64,000 bases of DNA, from assembly GCA_021781835.1 (NCBI GenBank), contig JAJXWD010000009.1:23339-87338 (forward strand), read 5' to 3'. Both the position numbers and the translations under genes were made by a program. Under the pieces are notes generated by a model, which was given only the letters and a program-made list of their open reading frames with translations, made no database searches and had not been told where the DNA came from. Below, piece by piece: positions 1-9,253 of this stretch. The DNA is from Pseudomonadota bacterium (GTDB lineage: Bacteria > Pseudomonadota > Alphaproteobacteria > Acetobacterales > Acetobacteraceae). The stretch's first letter is position 1, and each line of letters opens with the position of its first letter.

Positions 1-1
1 C

Positions 2-964
2 GACATCATCCGCGCCCGTGTCGCCAAATACGGCATCGCCTGCGCGCTCCAGCACGGCATGCTCATCACCGGCTTCAACGCCCGCCAGATGCGCGGCTTC
101 GAGCACCACATCAAAACCTGGAACAGCTTCGGCCATGACCAGTTCGAGCTGCTCGAAGGCGCCGCCGCCCTCAGCCCCCATGTGGTCAGCCAGCGTTACG
201 CCGGCGGCCTGCTCGACAAAAAAGGCGGCCATCTCCACCCGCTCAATCTGGTACAGGGCGAGGCTGCCGCCTTCGAATCCCTGGGCGGGACCATTTTTGA
301 AAATTCCGCCGTCACCGCGGTCGATCTAACCACCAAAACCGTCAAAACCGCAGAGGGCGAGGTGCGCGCCAAAACCATCGTGCTGGCGGGCAATGCCTAT
401 CTGCACGGCGTGCTGCCCAAGCTCGAAACCCGCATCATGCCGGTCTCCACGCAGGTTATGGCCACCGAGCCGCTGGGCGCGCTCGCCACCAAACTGCTGC
501 CCTCTGGCGTGTGTGTCGAGGACGCCAATTATTTCCTCGATTATTTCCGCCGCACGCCCGAGGGGCGGCTCCTCTATGGCGGCGGCGTGGTCTATGGCGG
601 GCAGGATGCCGAGAGCGTCATCGCCAAGATCCGTCCCCTGATGGAAAAAACCTTCCCAGAGCTCAAGCACGCGCGCATCGATTACGCCTGGAACGGCAAT
701 TTCGCCCTCACCCTCACGCGCTTCCCCCAGATCGGCTCACTGGCCCCCGATGTCTATTTCTCCCACGGCGATTCCGGCCACGGCGTCACCACCACCCATT
801 TGCTGGCCCGCACCTTGGCCGAGGCCATCACCGGCGACCGCGCGGTTTACGAAACCTTCGCCGCCTTGCCTTATTTCCCCTTCCCCGGCGGGCGGCTGCT
901 GCGCGTGCCGCTCACCATCGCCGGCTCCTGGTGGTACCGCCTGCGCGACCGCCTGGGCGTCTAA
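2..964 (+). CDS. FAD-dependent amine/amino-acid oxidoreductase, PuuB/DadA-like, 5' end outside window
   Basis: The reading frame is open from the window edge, so the N-terminus with the dinucleotide-binding motif is missing; about 320 residues remain of a family usually 420-430 long. The visible part carries the substrate-side region of the DAO fold (GGHLHPLNLVQG) and the C-terminal FAD-contact segment HGDSGHGVTTTHLLA, which resembles gamma-glutamylputrescine oxidase (PuuB) more than glycine oxidase. Known role of the family is oxidative deamination of a secondary or primary amine with release of H2O2. It faces der convergently. An APC permease, an omega-aminotransferase and an aldehyde dehydrogenase elsewhere in the window could belong to the same kind of amine catabolism, but they are not adjacent. 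Substrate is not decided by the sequence. Confidence 0.82.
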   Translation, partial: DIIRARVAKYGIACALQHGMLITGFNARQMRGFEHHIKTWNSFGHDQFELLEGAAALSPHVVSQRYAGGLLDKKGGHLHPLNLVQGEAAAFESLGGTIFENSAVTAVDLTTKTVKTAEGEVRAKTIVLAGNAYLHGVLPKLETRIMPVSTQVMATEPLGALATKLLPSGVCVEDANYFLDYFRRTPEGRLLYGGGVVYGGQDAESVIAKIRPLMEKTFPELKHARIDYAWNGNFALTLTRFPQIGSLAPDVYFSHGDSGHGVTTTHLLARTLAEAITGDRAVYETFAALPYFPFPGGRLLRVPLTIAGSWWYRLRDRLGV

Positions 965-1028
965 CCCGGCTGATGAAAAATCAATAAAAAAAAATCAACA
1001 AAAATAAAAAATAGATGTAAAAAAAGAC

Positions 1029-1071
1029 GTGGGGGCTTTTTGTAAAAAGCCCCCACACCCCCAAAAACTTT
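1029..1071 (-). terminator. Hairpin plus CCCCCAAAAACTTT flank downstream of der
   Basis: Perfect 13-bp arms at 1029-1041 and 1044-1056 (GTGGGGGCTTTTT / AAAAAGCCCCCAC) with a 2-nt loop, followed at 1058-1071 by CCCCCAAAAACTTT. Read on the minus strand the order is der stop, 26 nt, AAAGTTTTTGGGGG, hairpin. A small hairpin (GGCGT/ACGCC, 1084-1096) lies between stop and flank. It is a likely transcription terminator for der and the convergent oxidoreductase, and a member of the stop-associated repeat family described in the findings. Confidence 0.75.
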
Positions 1072-1097
1072 CGATGGTTTTTTGGCGTTAAACGCCC

Positions 1098-2441
1098 TCA
1101 GTCCTTGTCGGCGTAAGGGTTGGTGGTGCCGCGCAAATACAGCCTGATCGGCACGCCCGGCAGCTCAAACACCTCACGTAGCGAATTGACCAGATAACGC
1201 TGGTAAGTCTCCGGCGTCTGTTCGGCGCGCGTGCCAAACAGCGCAAATGTCGGCGGGCGGGATTTGATCTGGGTAATATAGCGCAGCTTCAGCCGCTTGC
1301 CGTCCACCAGCGGCGGCGGAAACCTCTCCAGCGCCGCCTCGAACCAGCGATTGAGCTGCGAGGTGGAAATGCGCGTGTTCCATTTCTCGTAAACCGCGCG
1401 CAGGACGGGAAACAGCCTGCCCACCCCCTCGCCGGTCTCGGCCGAAATGGGCACCACGGTAATCCCCTTCATCTGGGCCAGCGAAATCGAAATCCGGTCG
1501 AGCGCCGCCTTGCGCGCATCGCCCCGGTCATCCACCGCGTCCCATTTGGTCAGCGCAATCACACAGGCCCGCCCCTCGCGCTCAATCAGCCGCGCGATGT
1601 GCATATCCTGCTCGCCCACGCCCTGGGTGGCGTCAATCGCCAGCACCACCATCTCGGCGCGCTTCAGCGCCTCGATCGAGGAGGAGGTGGACATTTTCTC
1701 CAGCGCCTCGTCGATCTTGGCCCGCTTGCGCAGTCCGGCCGTGTCCACAATCCGGTATTGCAGCCCATCGGGGCCGGTAAACTCCGCCGAAACCGCATCG
1801 CGCGTCAGCCCGGGCTCCGGCCCGGTAATCATCCGCTCCTCACCGAGCAGATAATTCATCAGCGTCGATTTGCCGGCATTGGGCCGCCCGACAATGGCCA
1901 GATGCAGCGGCTTGTCCTCGCCCTCCGCCGCGTCGCCCTCGGGGGCGTCGGGCAGGCGCGCGGCAATCTCGCTCATCAGGTCGTAAATACCCTCATTATG
2001 CTCGGCCGAAACCGCCGCCGGCTCGCCAAACCCCAGCTCATAGGCTTCAAGCGCATTGGCAATGCCGCCCCGCCCCTCGGCCTTGTTGGCAATCACCAGC
2101 ACCTTGCGCCCAGTGCGGCGCAGCCAGGCGGCAAAATGCCGGTCCTCGGGTATCAGCCCGGCCTTGGCATCGAACACAAACAGCACCAGATCGGCATTTT
2201 CCACCGCATGCGCGGTCGAGGCGCGCATACGCCCAGGCAGCGTGTCGGGCGCGGCTTCCTCCAGCCCGGCGGTATCCACCACCAGCACCGGGCGCCCACC
2301 CATCTCGCACTCGGCTTCCTTGCGGTCGCGCGTTACCCCCGGCGTATCGGCCACCAGCGCCAAACGCTGGCCGATGAGCCGGTTGAACAAGGTGGATTTG
2401 CCGACATTGGGCCGTCCGGCAATGACAATTCTGGGCAACAC
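1098..2441 (-). CDS. der: Ribosome-assembly GTPase Der (EngA)
   Basis: Two tandem G domains make this unmistakable: first P-loop GRPNVGKS at residues 9-16 with DTAG at 56-59, second P-loop GRPNAGKS near residue 186 with another DTAG and a TKWD base-recognition motif, followed by the KH-like C-terminal domain ending in YADKD. The first domain has NKAE where NKxD is usual. Der acts in maturation of the 50S ribosomal subunit. Length (447 aa) is normal. The start is a GTG at 2439-2441, 2 nt after the stop of the bamB-like gene, so it is the last gene of a yfgM-bamB-der operon, an order also seen in gammaproteobacteria. Confidence 0.97.
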   Translation of the reverse strand: MLPRIVIAGRPNVGKSTLFNRLIGQRLALVADTPGVTRDRKEAECEMGGRPVLVVDTAGLEEAAPDTLPGRMRASTAHAVENADLVLFVFDAKAGLIPEDRHFAAWLRRTGRKVLVIANKAEGRGGIANALEAYELGFGEPAAVSAEHNEGIYDLMSEIAARLPDAPEGDAAEGEDKPLHLAIVGRPNAGKSTLMNYLLGEERMITGPEPGLTRDAVSAEFTGPDGLQYRIVDTAGLRKRAKIDEALEKMSTSSSIEALKRAEMVVLAIDATQGVGEQDMHIARLIEREGRACVIALTKWDAVDDRGDARKAALDRISISLAQMKGITVVPISAETGEGVGRLFPVLRAVYEKWNTRISTSQLNRWFEAALERFPPPLVDGKRLKLRYITQIKSRPPTFALFGTRAEQTPETYQRYLVNSLREVFELPGVPIRLYLRGTTNPYADKD

Positions 2442-2443
2442 GG

Positions 2444-3754
2444 TCAGCTATACACCGCAAGCTCGGCATTGCGCGTGAGCACGGCCAGCAAGCCGTTGGC
2501 GGCCACGGGAATGAAATCGGCGGGGCCGTCCAGCTTGGCGGTGCGCGTCACCTGCCCGGCCACCGGGTCGATGAGGGCAGCCTCGCCCTGGTCGTTCACC
2601 ACCACCAGCGCGCCATTGAGCAAAACCGGCCCGGCCCAGACAATCGGGCCTTTCTGGGTCGCGGGCTTCTTGTAGCGCGGCAGCTCCAGCTTCCAGCTCA
2701 CCAACCCGTCATCCTCATGAATGGCGAACAAGGTCTGGCGGCTGTCGAGCAGGAACAGGAACCCGCCGGCGCTCGCCGGTGTCTGGCCGCCATGGGCGCT
2801 GTGCGTCCACACCTTGTTGCCCGAATGCAGATCGACCGCCATGAACGTGCCGCCGAGATTGATGGCATACACCACGCCGCCCGCAATCACCGGCGCCGCC
2901 ACGATATCGGAGAAATCCAGCCCCGAGCCGCCAGTGTCCAGGCTTTGCTCCCAGGCCGGGGTGCCCGAGGCGGCATCGATGGCCGCGAGCAGCCCGTTCG
3001 AGAAGCCGCCCACCACCATGCCCTCGGCATAAGCGGGCGCGCCGCTATTGGCCACCGCCGCCGTGGAGGGCGTGCCCACCGAGCCCGAAAACCGCCAGCC
3101 CGGCGTGCCCGAGGCGGCATCGAACGTCTGCAGCAGATCGTTCAGATCGATCACGGCCACCAGCCCGCCAGCCACCATCGGCGCCGTGCGGGCGGGGTAA
3201 TCGAGCGGCTGGCGCCACAAGATCTTGCCGCTGGCGGGGTCGAAGGCCAGCACCTCGCCAAAGCCGGTGCTGGCATAAAGCGTGCCGCCCGCATAGGCGA
3301 TGCCCCCGCCCAGATTTTGCGCCGTCACATGCGCGGGGCGGGTCCTGGTGGTCCATAGCCGGCTGCCATCGGCGGCGGAAACCGCATGCACGGCGGCATC
3401 GGCGTCGAAAACAAAAATCCGGTCCCCGGCAATCAGCGGCTGCGCGGTCAATGGCTGGCGATAGCCCCCCTCCGCGCCCACATTCACCGTGAAGCGCTTG
3501 GCAAAGCCCAGCGGCGCGGCCACGTTGCCAGGCGCGTGGGCGGCATTGCCGAAGCTCTGCGTCCAGCCATCGAGAGCCATCGGGGCGGGCAGGCTCACGG
3601 CCGGCGCATCCACCGCGACATCAAGCGGGTTGCTCGCCGGCATCACCGGCATCTGGTCGCCGATAATGGGCGGCTTTGTCTTCGAGCAGGCGGTCAGCAG
3701 GCCGAGCAGCATGCTGGCTGTATAGGTACGGCGTCGCATCATGGGCGTATTCAT
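2444..3754 (-). CDS. bamB: Outer-membrane assembly lipoprotein, BamB-like PQQ beta-propeller
   Basis: The N-terminus has a basic stretch, a hydrophobic segment and a lipobox (LLTAC, Cys about residue 23), then a run of PQQ-type beta-propeller repeats with motifs such as GSRLWTT, GKILWRQ, GTPAWEQ and GNKVWTH spaced about 40 residues apart. At 436 aa it fits the BamB family, the lipoprotein scaffold of the BAM complex that folds outer-membrane proteins. The ATG overlaps the stop of the upstream TPR gene as ATGA, and der follows 2 nt downstream. The conserved yfgM-bamB-der neighbourhood supports the assignment more than the divergent propeller sequence itself. Confidence 0.88.
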   Translation of the reverse strand: MNTPMMRRRTYTASMLLGLLTACSKTKPPIIGDQMPVMPASNPLDVAVDAPAVSLPAPMALDGWTQSFGNAAHAPGNVAAPLGFAKRFTVNVGAEGGYRQPLTAQPLIAGDRIFVFDADAAVHAVSAADGSRLWTTRTRPAHVTAQNLGGGIAYAGGTLYASTGFGEVLAFDPASGKILWRQPLDYPARTAPMVAGGLVAVIDLNDLLQTFDAASGTPGWRFSGSVGTPSTAAVANSGAPAYAEGMVVGGFSNGLLAAIDAASGTPAWEQSLDTGGSGLDFSDIVAAPVIAGGVVYAINLGGTFMAVDLHSGNKVWTHSAHGGQTPASAGGFLFLLDSRQTLFAIHEDDGLVSWKLELPRYKKPATQKGPIVWAGPVLLNGALVVVNDQGEAALIDPVAGQVTRTAKLDGPADFIPVAANGLLAVLTRNAELAVYS

Positions 3755-4416
3755 CCGTTCAGGCTGGCAAGCAGCCCCTGGGCGCGGTTACGCACGCCGT
3801 CCGGGGCGGTGGGGTCGGCGCTGAGCTGCTGCAACAGCGCCTTGGCAAGATCGGGCTTGCCTTGGTGAAGATAAACCAGCGCCTGCACCTCGCGGGCGAG
3901 CGCGTGATAGGGGTTGTCCTGCCCGGTGAGCGGCAAAATGCGCCCGAGCACCACATCGTCGGGCGCCTGCCCGGCCTGCGATTCGGCCCATAGCAGCGTG
4001 GCGATGTCACGCAAGCCCTGGTCGGCCTGGCCATCGGCGCTCACCTGGTTCCACAGGGCCACGGCCTGGTCGGCCTGCCCGGCCTGGGCATAGAGCCCGG
4101 CGGCGCGCAGCTCGGCCAGCACCTTGTAGCCCTCGGGGGCGGTGGCGGCGAAATCGGCCAGCCCCTTGGCGGCCGTGCTCGCCTGGTCGGCGCTGATGCC
4201 GGCATTTTGCTGATCGACATCCTGGGTCAAGGCGAGATATTGCGCCGCCGCCTGGTTGGCCCGCGCGGCCTGCCGGCTTTGCCAGACCTGCTGGGCGCCC
4301 ACGCCCACCAGCACCAGCACGCAGGCCGCCAGCAGATAGCCGCCATACCGCCTGGCCAGCGCAACGGCCCGGTCGTGGTGCAGCTCCTCGGTTACCTCGT
4401 CAAAAATATCGACCAC
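3751..4416 (-). CDS. YfgM-like membrane-anchored TPR protein
   Basis: 221 aa with a short cytosolic N-terminus (FDEVTEELHHDRA), one membrane segment around residues 28-45 and a periplasmic helical region of degenerate TPRs (LAELRAAGLYAQAGQADQAVALWNQV). This is the architecture of YfgM, an ancillary SecYEG/periplasmic chaperone-network protein in E. coli. The start appears to be GTG at 4414-4416. It opens the operon and overlaps the following bamB-like gene by 4 nt. gltX stops 30 nt upstream and may be co-transcribed. Confidence 0.85.
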   Translation of the reverse strand: MVDIFDEVTEELHHDRAVALARRYGGYLLAACVLVLVGVGAQQVWQSRQAARANQAAAQYLALTQDVDQQNAGISADQASTAAKGLADFAATAPEGYKVLAELRAAGLYAQAGQADQAVALWNQVSADGQADQGLRDIATLLWAESQAGQAPDDVVLGRILPLTGQDNPYHALAREVQALVYLHQGKPDLAKALLQQLSADPTAPDGVRNRAQGLLASLNG

Positions 4417-4446
4417 GCGTCGGTTCCCCTAATGGCTCGGCCTCTC

Positions 4447-5802
4447 TTAGCCGGGCCCTTCGCCCTCGGCAATCGCGCGCTCCAGCCGGGCCTTGATGCC
4501 CGCCCGCCCGATCAGCCCAAGCAGTGGCGCCATCTCGGGGCCATGGGCCTCGCCGGTCAGCGCCAGGCGCAAGGGCTGATACAGCCCCTTGCCCTTGGCG
4601 TTGGTGGCGGCCGAAATAGCCAGCGTCCAGGCTTTCCAGGCCGGCTGGTCAAATTCGCCGGGCGGCAGCACATCGAGCGCCGCTTTCAGCACACTCATAT
4701 CCTCGGGCGCGGGGGCGGGCGCGCTGAAATCGCCTTGCACCACCTCCCACCAGCGGCGCGATTCGGTGAGCAGCTCCAAATTCCCCTTCACCGCCTCCCA
4801 AAACGCCTCTGTCGCTCCCTCGGGCAGCCGCGCGCACACCTCGGCAAAGCTCAGCCGGTGCAGCAGCTTGCGGTTCAGCGCCAGCAGCTGCGTGGCATCG
4901 AATCGCGGCGGCGAGCGCGAGAAATCGGCAAACGAGAAACTGGCCACCAGCTCGGCCATCGGCACGGGCGCGGGGTCCTTGCTGGTGCCGAGCCTGGCCA
5001 GATACGCCGTGATCGCCCCTGGCTCGATGCCGTCCTTGCGCAAAGAGCGCAGCGAAATCGAGCCGATGCGTTTCGAAAGCTTCTCGCCCTCACCGCCCGA
5101 AATCAGCGGCAGATGCGCGAATTTCGGCAGGCTGGCGCGGGTGATGGCGCGAAACAAGTCAATCTGCACCGCCGTATTGGAGACATGATCCTCCCCCCGG
5201 ATGATATGGCTGATGCCGTGATCGGCATCATCCACCACCGAGGTAAAGGTGTAGAGCGGCGCGCCATCCGCCCTGATCAGCACCGGGTCCGAGACGGTGG
5301 GCAGCCTGATGGTGCGTTCCCCCAGCACCAGATCGGTCCAGGCCACCGCGCCATCCGAGAGCTTAAAGCGCCAATAAGGCGTCTTGCCGTTGGCCTCGGC
5401 GCTGGCGCGCTGCTCGGGCGTCATGCTCAGCGCCGCGCGGTCATATACGGGGGGCAGGCGGCGCTTGATCAGCGCATTGCGCTTGGCGGCCAGCTCATCC
5501 TCATTCTCAAAGCACGGGTAGAGCCGCCCGGCCTTTTTCAGCGCCTCGGCCACCTCCGCATAGCGCGCCAGCCGGTCGGACTGCCGGGCCGTCTCATCCC
5601 AGGCAATGCCGAGCCAGCGCAGATCGTCGTAAATGCCCTGCTCATATTCGGGGCGGCCGCGCTCATGGTCGGTATCATCGAGCCTGAGCAGAAACGTGCC
5701 GCCCATGGCGCGGGCGGCGAGAAAATTGACCAGCGCGGCCCGGGCATTGCCAACATGCAGATAACCGGTGGGGCTGGGAGCGAAGCGGACTTTAACCATC
5801 AT
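4447..5802 (-). CDS. gltX: Glutamate--tRNA ligase
   Basis: Class I aminoacyl-tRNA synthetase of 451 aa. The HIGH-type signature appears as HVGN within FAPSPTGYLHVGNARAAL near the N-terminus, and the KMSKS-type loop as KLSKR. The stretch LRLDDTDHERGRPEYEQG is diagnostic of GluRS. Many alphaproteobacteria carry two GluRS paralogues; the HVGN/KLSKR pattern looks like the second type, which in some species charges tRNA-Gln with Glu for later amidation. Which tRNA this enzyme charges cannot be read here. The start is the first of two adjacent ATGs (5800-5802). Confidence 0.95.
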   Translation of the reverse strand: MMVKVRFAPSPTGYLHVGNARAALVNFLAARAMGGTFLLRLDDTDHERGRPEYEQGIYDDLRWLGIAWDETARQSDRLARYAEVAEALKKAGRLYPCFENEDELAAKRNALIKRRLPPVYDRAALSMTPEQRASAEANGKTPYWRFKLSDGAVAWTDLVLGERTIRLPTVSDPVLIRADGAPLYTFTSVVDDADHGISHIIRGEDHVSNTAVQIDLFRAITRASLPKFAHLPLISGGEGEKLSKRIGSISLRSLRKDGIEPGAITAYLARLGTSKDPAPVPMAELVASFSFADFSRSPPRFDATQLLALNRKLLHRLSFAEVCARLPEGATEAFWEAVKGNLELLTESRRWWEVVQGDFSAPAPAPEDMSVLKAALDVLPPGEFDQPAWKAWTLAISAATNAKGKGLYQPLRLALTGEAHGPEMAPLLGLIGRAGIKARLERAIAEGEGPG

Positions 5803-5852
5803 GCCCGGTTAGCCGATTTGGCCGACCGGGAAAAGATGCGCGCGCCGCCCGC

Positions 5853-7250
5853 TCACAGATCGGCCACCACACGCTCGATCACATCGGCCCATTCATAGGC
5901 AATGGTCTGGCGGTAGAGCTTGAGGCTCGGGTACCAGGGCGAATCCTCGCGCTCCAGCAGCCAGCGCCAATCCGGCGCCTTGGGCAGCACCACCGAGGCC
6001 GGCACGCCAATGGCGCCCGCCACATGCGCCACCGAGGTATCGATCGTCACCAGCCGGTCGATATTTTTCAAAATCGCCATGGTATCAATAAAATCAGCAA
6101 TCTCCGGCCCCAGATTGACCAGCGGCGCCTGGCCGTAATACCCGCCCACCTGGGCAATCTGGTCGCCTTTCTGCACGGTCAGCACCACCACATCGTCGCG
6201 CGCGAAGAGCGGCGCGAATTGCGTGAGTTTAAGCGTGCGCTTCTTGTCATTCTTGTGGGTCGGCCGCCCGGCCCACACCAGCCCAATGCGCTTTTTGCCG
6301 CGCGGCGCCAGCCGTTCCAGCTTCTCGCCCCATTCCCTCACCAAAGCCTCCGGGGGGGCCAGATAGCCGGCCGGGGGAATATTCTCGGTGGTCAGGCCAT
6401 AGAGCCTGGGCAGGCCGGAGAGCGGGATATAGGCGTCATAGTCCCCGGTATCCTCCCAGCGCGTGACAATTTTGCCAATCCCCGGCAACTGGCGCAAAAT
6501 CGGCACCAGATCGCCAGAACAAGCCAGCACCGGCTGCGGGCAAAGCAGCGCCACCCACGGAATCAGCCGCCCAAACTGGATGCAATCGCCAAACCCCTGA
6601 TCCCCGATCACCAGCAGCCGCCCGGGGGGCAGGGCCGAGCCGTCCCATTGCGGCTTGTCGGTCTTGGGCAGCATGCCCTCGGCCTGCTTGAGCCGGAAGC
6701 GCCACTCATAGCTCTCCCAGCCTTCCTTCAGCCGCCCGGCGAGCAGCAGCGCCTCGGCTTTCTCAAAATGCGCCTCGGGATAATCAGGGTCCAGGGCAAT
6801 GGCCGCCTCGGCGGCCCGCACCGCCTCATCAAGCTCCAGCCGCTCATAATGAATGAGCGAGAGGTTGAACAAGGCCCGCGAATCCTGGGGCGCCAGCTCC
6901 ACCGCCCGCCGGCCTGCCGCCACCGCCTCCTCCAGCCGCCCGGCGCCACGGTAAACCTCGCACATATTGCGCGGATAGAGCGCCACCTCCGGGGCGATAC
7001 GCTGCGCCGCCTCCATGCGCTCAACCGCCTCCTCCAGCCGCCCAAGCCGGTAAGAGACAATGCCCGCCAGATGCAGAATATGCGGATGCTCGGGCATGGC
7101 GGCGAGCATGCGCCGGGCCAGATCGTCGGCCTCGGCCAGCTTGTTGTCCTGCTCCAGCCGGGCGAGCTTTTCCAGCGCCTCGGAGAGCGGCATCACCTGC
7201 GTGCCGGGCGGCGGCGCGGGCTTGGCGGCAGGCTCGGCACTCTCAGACAT
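5853..7250 (-). CDS. TPR protein with glycosyltransferase-9-like C-terminal domain
   Basis: Residues about 30-190 form consecutive TPR units (LGRLEEAVERMEAAQRIAPE, AGRLEEAVAAGRRAVELAPQ, LELDEAVRAAEAAIALDPD). The rest resembles the GT-B type C-domain found in ADP-heptose transferase-like TPR proteins (GDQGFGDCIQFGRLIP, RIGLVWAGRPTHKNDKKR, TIDTSVAHVAGAIG). The ATG at 7250 is preferred over an in-frame ATG at 7265 because AGGAGGGG lies 5 nt upstream of it; this start overlaps the stop of the upstream sulfotransferase gene by 8 nt, so the two are translationally coupled. Such proteins are often linked to surface glycan or flagellin modification; the acceptor is unknown here. Confidence 0.85.
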   Translation of the reverse strand: MSESAEPAAKPAPPPGTQVMPLSEALEKLARLEQDNKLAEADDLARRMLAAMPEHPHILHLAGIVSYRLGRLEEAVERMEAAQRIAPEVALYPRNMCEVYRGAGRLEEAVAAGRRAVELAPQDSRALFNLSLIHYERLELDEAVRAAEAAIALDPDYPEAHFEKAEALLLAGRLKEGWESYEWRFRLKQAEGMLPKTDKPQWDGSALPPGRLLVIGDQGFGDCIQFGRLIPWVALLCPQPVLACSGDLVPILRQLPGIGKIVTRWEDTGDYDAYIPLSGLPRLYGLTTENIPPAGYLAPPEALVREWGEKLERLAPRGKKRIGLVWAGRPTHKNDKKRTLKLTQFAPLFARDDVVVLTVQKGDQIAQVGGYYGQAPLVNLGPEIADFIDTMAILKNIDRLVTIDTSVAHVAGAIGVPASVVLPKAPDWRWLLEREDSPWYPSLKLYRQTIAYEWADVIERVVADL

Positions 7251-9114
7251 CAAACCCCTCCTCATAGCCCTGCTCGGCCAGCCAGGGCGTCAGCCGGTCG
7301 CGTATTTCGGTGAATAAATCCGGCGCCACACGCTGATAGGCCTTGTAGCGTCCCACACCCCGCCCATGCAGCGGCGCGCGCAAGGCGGCGTGGGCGGGGC
7401 GCGGGTCTGGCAGGCGGGCCTCGTTGGCACGCAGCACGGCCTCATCCGGCAGCTCGCCCGCCGCCCCGATAAACGCCGCCACCCGCGCCAGCTGCCCGCG
7501 CGGATCGGCCACCAATTCCTCATACCGCACCGGCAGATAGCGCAGCGTCAGCTGCGCGCGGTAATGGCGCAGCATCTCGCTCCACAGCTCGAAATAACGG
7601 GCGAGCGCGGGCAGCCCCACCTGGGCGTTGGCCTCCAGCTTGCGGTCCTGGGCCAGGTTGCTCAGCATCAGGTCATACGGGTGGCGCAGCACATGAATAA
7701 CCGGCGCCTCGGGAAATAACAGCTTGACCAGCCCCAGATGCCAGACCGTCTCGCCCCCGCGGTCGGTGATGAATTTAGCCTCGCCCCGCAGCAGCCCGCG
7801 CCGGGCCCGGCGGGCCAGATAGAGCGCGCGCAGCTGGTCGGGAATCAGCGCGCCATCGCCCACCAGCAGCTCATCGAGCGCCTCGGGGTAATTGGCCGCG
7901 CCACCGGCGAAGCGTGTCACCTCCCCGGCCAGCGCCGCCGCCGGATACGCCTCATCCCCCGCCACAATGCCCGGCACCTGGGCCAGCATCTGCTCCAGCA
8001 GCCCCGTGCCCGCGCGCGCAAACCCGAGCAGAAACACCGGCTGCACCGGCGCCCCGCCGGCGCGAGGCAGCGGCTGGGTGCGCTCGCCGGTAAAATACGC
8101 CTTGTGTCCGGCCAGCCGCGCCTCCAGCGGCGCGGGGTCGAAAACCTGGCCGCCGCGCTCGCGCTGGAGCCGCCTTGCCATGGCGAAATGCGCCAGCGCC
8201 TCGGCATGGCGCCCCAGCCGCTCCAGCGCCTGGCCTCTCAGCAGCAATTCGGGCGCCAGCAGCGGCTCGGGCGCGCCCAGCCGCTCCAGCGCCGCCGCTG
8301 GCGCGCCGCCATGCACATCGCCCATCGCGCGCAGCAGCCGCAGCGAGCGGTCCTCGTCCCCGCCTGCCAGCGCATCGTCCAGGAGTTTCAGCGCATTGTC
8401 CCGGTTGCCGCGGGCAAACTCCACCTGCGCGGCGCCCCCCAGGGCGCGGCGGTTATCGGCGCGCAACGCCAGCGCCCGCTGGTAAAGCGCCGCCGCCTCA
8501 TCCAGCCGCCCCTGCAATTTCAGGTTCCAGGCCAGATTGGCCAGCACCAGCCCATCCTCCTGCCCCAAAAGCTGCAAGGCGCGCCGGTAATGGCGCTCCC
8601 CGGCCAGCAGGTCGTTGGTCTCGGTCAGGGTCACGGCCATCACATGGTGGGCATTGGCGTCTTTCGGCGCCGCCTTCACGGCCGCGGCGGCAAAGGGCAG
8701 CGCCTCGCCGTGCCGCCCCTGCGCCACCAAATACTGCACAAACTGGCCATTGGCCTGGGCGCGCACGGCGCCTGGCCCCGGCAGCCCGGCCAGGCGCGCG
8801 CCCAGCGCCTCGGCGGCCGGGCCGCGCTTCTGCGCCTTGCGGATTTCATGGAGCACCCGCAGCGCCAGGCGGTTATTGGGCGCGGCATCGAGCACATTGA
8901 GCGCCAGCGCCTCGGCCTGCTCATATTTGCGCTCATTGAACAGCCTGGTCGCCTCGTTGCCCTGCGGGTCGAGCAGCGCCGCCGCCGCCTCGCCGGGCAG
9001 GGCCTGGGGGTCGAGACCGCAACAGCGCAACGTCCGCAAGCCACTGCCGCAAGAACAAAATTCGCTCACCCGCCCGGCCTCCATTGTCGCTGTCGTTACG
9101 CTCTTCCCACTCAC
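7243..9114 (-). CDS. SEC-C motif / TPR / sulfotransferase multidomain protein
   Basis: 623 aa from a GTG start. An N-terminal zinc-binding SEC-C-like motif, [13 protein letters not shown] at residues 20-32, precedes about 300 residues of TPR-like helices. A sulfotransferase domain follows, with a PAPS-loop-like [14 protein letters not shown] and a 3'-phosphate motif [14 protein letters not shown]-sulfotransferase proteins are common in alphaproteobacteria, but the SEC-C cap, typical of SecA tails, is less usual. It overlaps the following TPR-glycosyltransferase gene. A joint role in sulfating and glycosylating an envelope component is inferred from this pairing only. An alternative ATG lies at 9084, which would keep the SEC-C motif. 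Confidence 0.85.
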   Translation of the reverse strand: MSGKSVTTATMEAGRVSEFCSCGSGLRTLRCCGLDPQALPGEAAAALLDPQGNEATRLFNERKYEQAEALALNVLDAAPNNRLALRVLHEIRKAQKRGPAAEALGARLAGLPGPGAVRAQANGQFVQYLVAQGRHGEALPFAAAAVKAAPKDANAHHVMAVTLTETNDLLAGERHYRRALQLLGQEDGLVLANLAWNLKLQGRLDEAAALYQRALALRADNRRALGGAAQVEFARGNRDNALKLLDDALAGGDEDRSLRLLRAMGDVHGGAPAAALERLGAPEPLLAPELLLRGQALERLGRHAEALAHFAMARRLQRERGGQVFDPAPLEARLAGHKAYFTGERTQPLPRAGGAPVQPVFLLGFARAGTGLLEQMLAQVPGIVAGDEAYPAAALAGEVTRFAGGAANYPEALDELLVGDGALIPDQLRALYLARRARRGLLRGEAKFITDRGGETVWHLGLVKLLFPEAPVIHVLRHPYDLMLSNLAQDRKLEANAQVGLPALARYFELWSEMLRHYRAQLTLRYLPVRYEELVADPRGQLARVAAFIGAAGELPDEAVLRANEARLPDPRPAHAALRAPLHGRGVGRYKAYQRVAPDLFTEIRDRLTPWLAEQGYEEGFDV

Positions 9115-9253
9115 CTTCTATGACAAACTTCCCCCACCCCGGCAACGCATGCGCGCATCCGCGCCGAGCTGCGAAACGCTCGCAAACGGGTCTGAAGCCT
9201 TGACCGGCAAAACGCCTCGCGCCACATCAGGCCGGATTTTAGAGGAAGACATC

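Noticed and set aside
4207..5898. 563-codon plus-strand frame across gltX
   Set aside because: Antisense shadow of gltX and the yfgM-like gene with no domain pattern.
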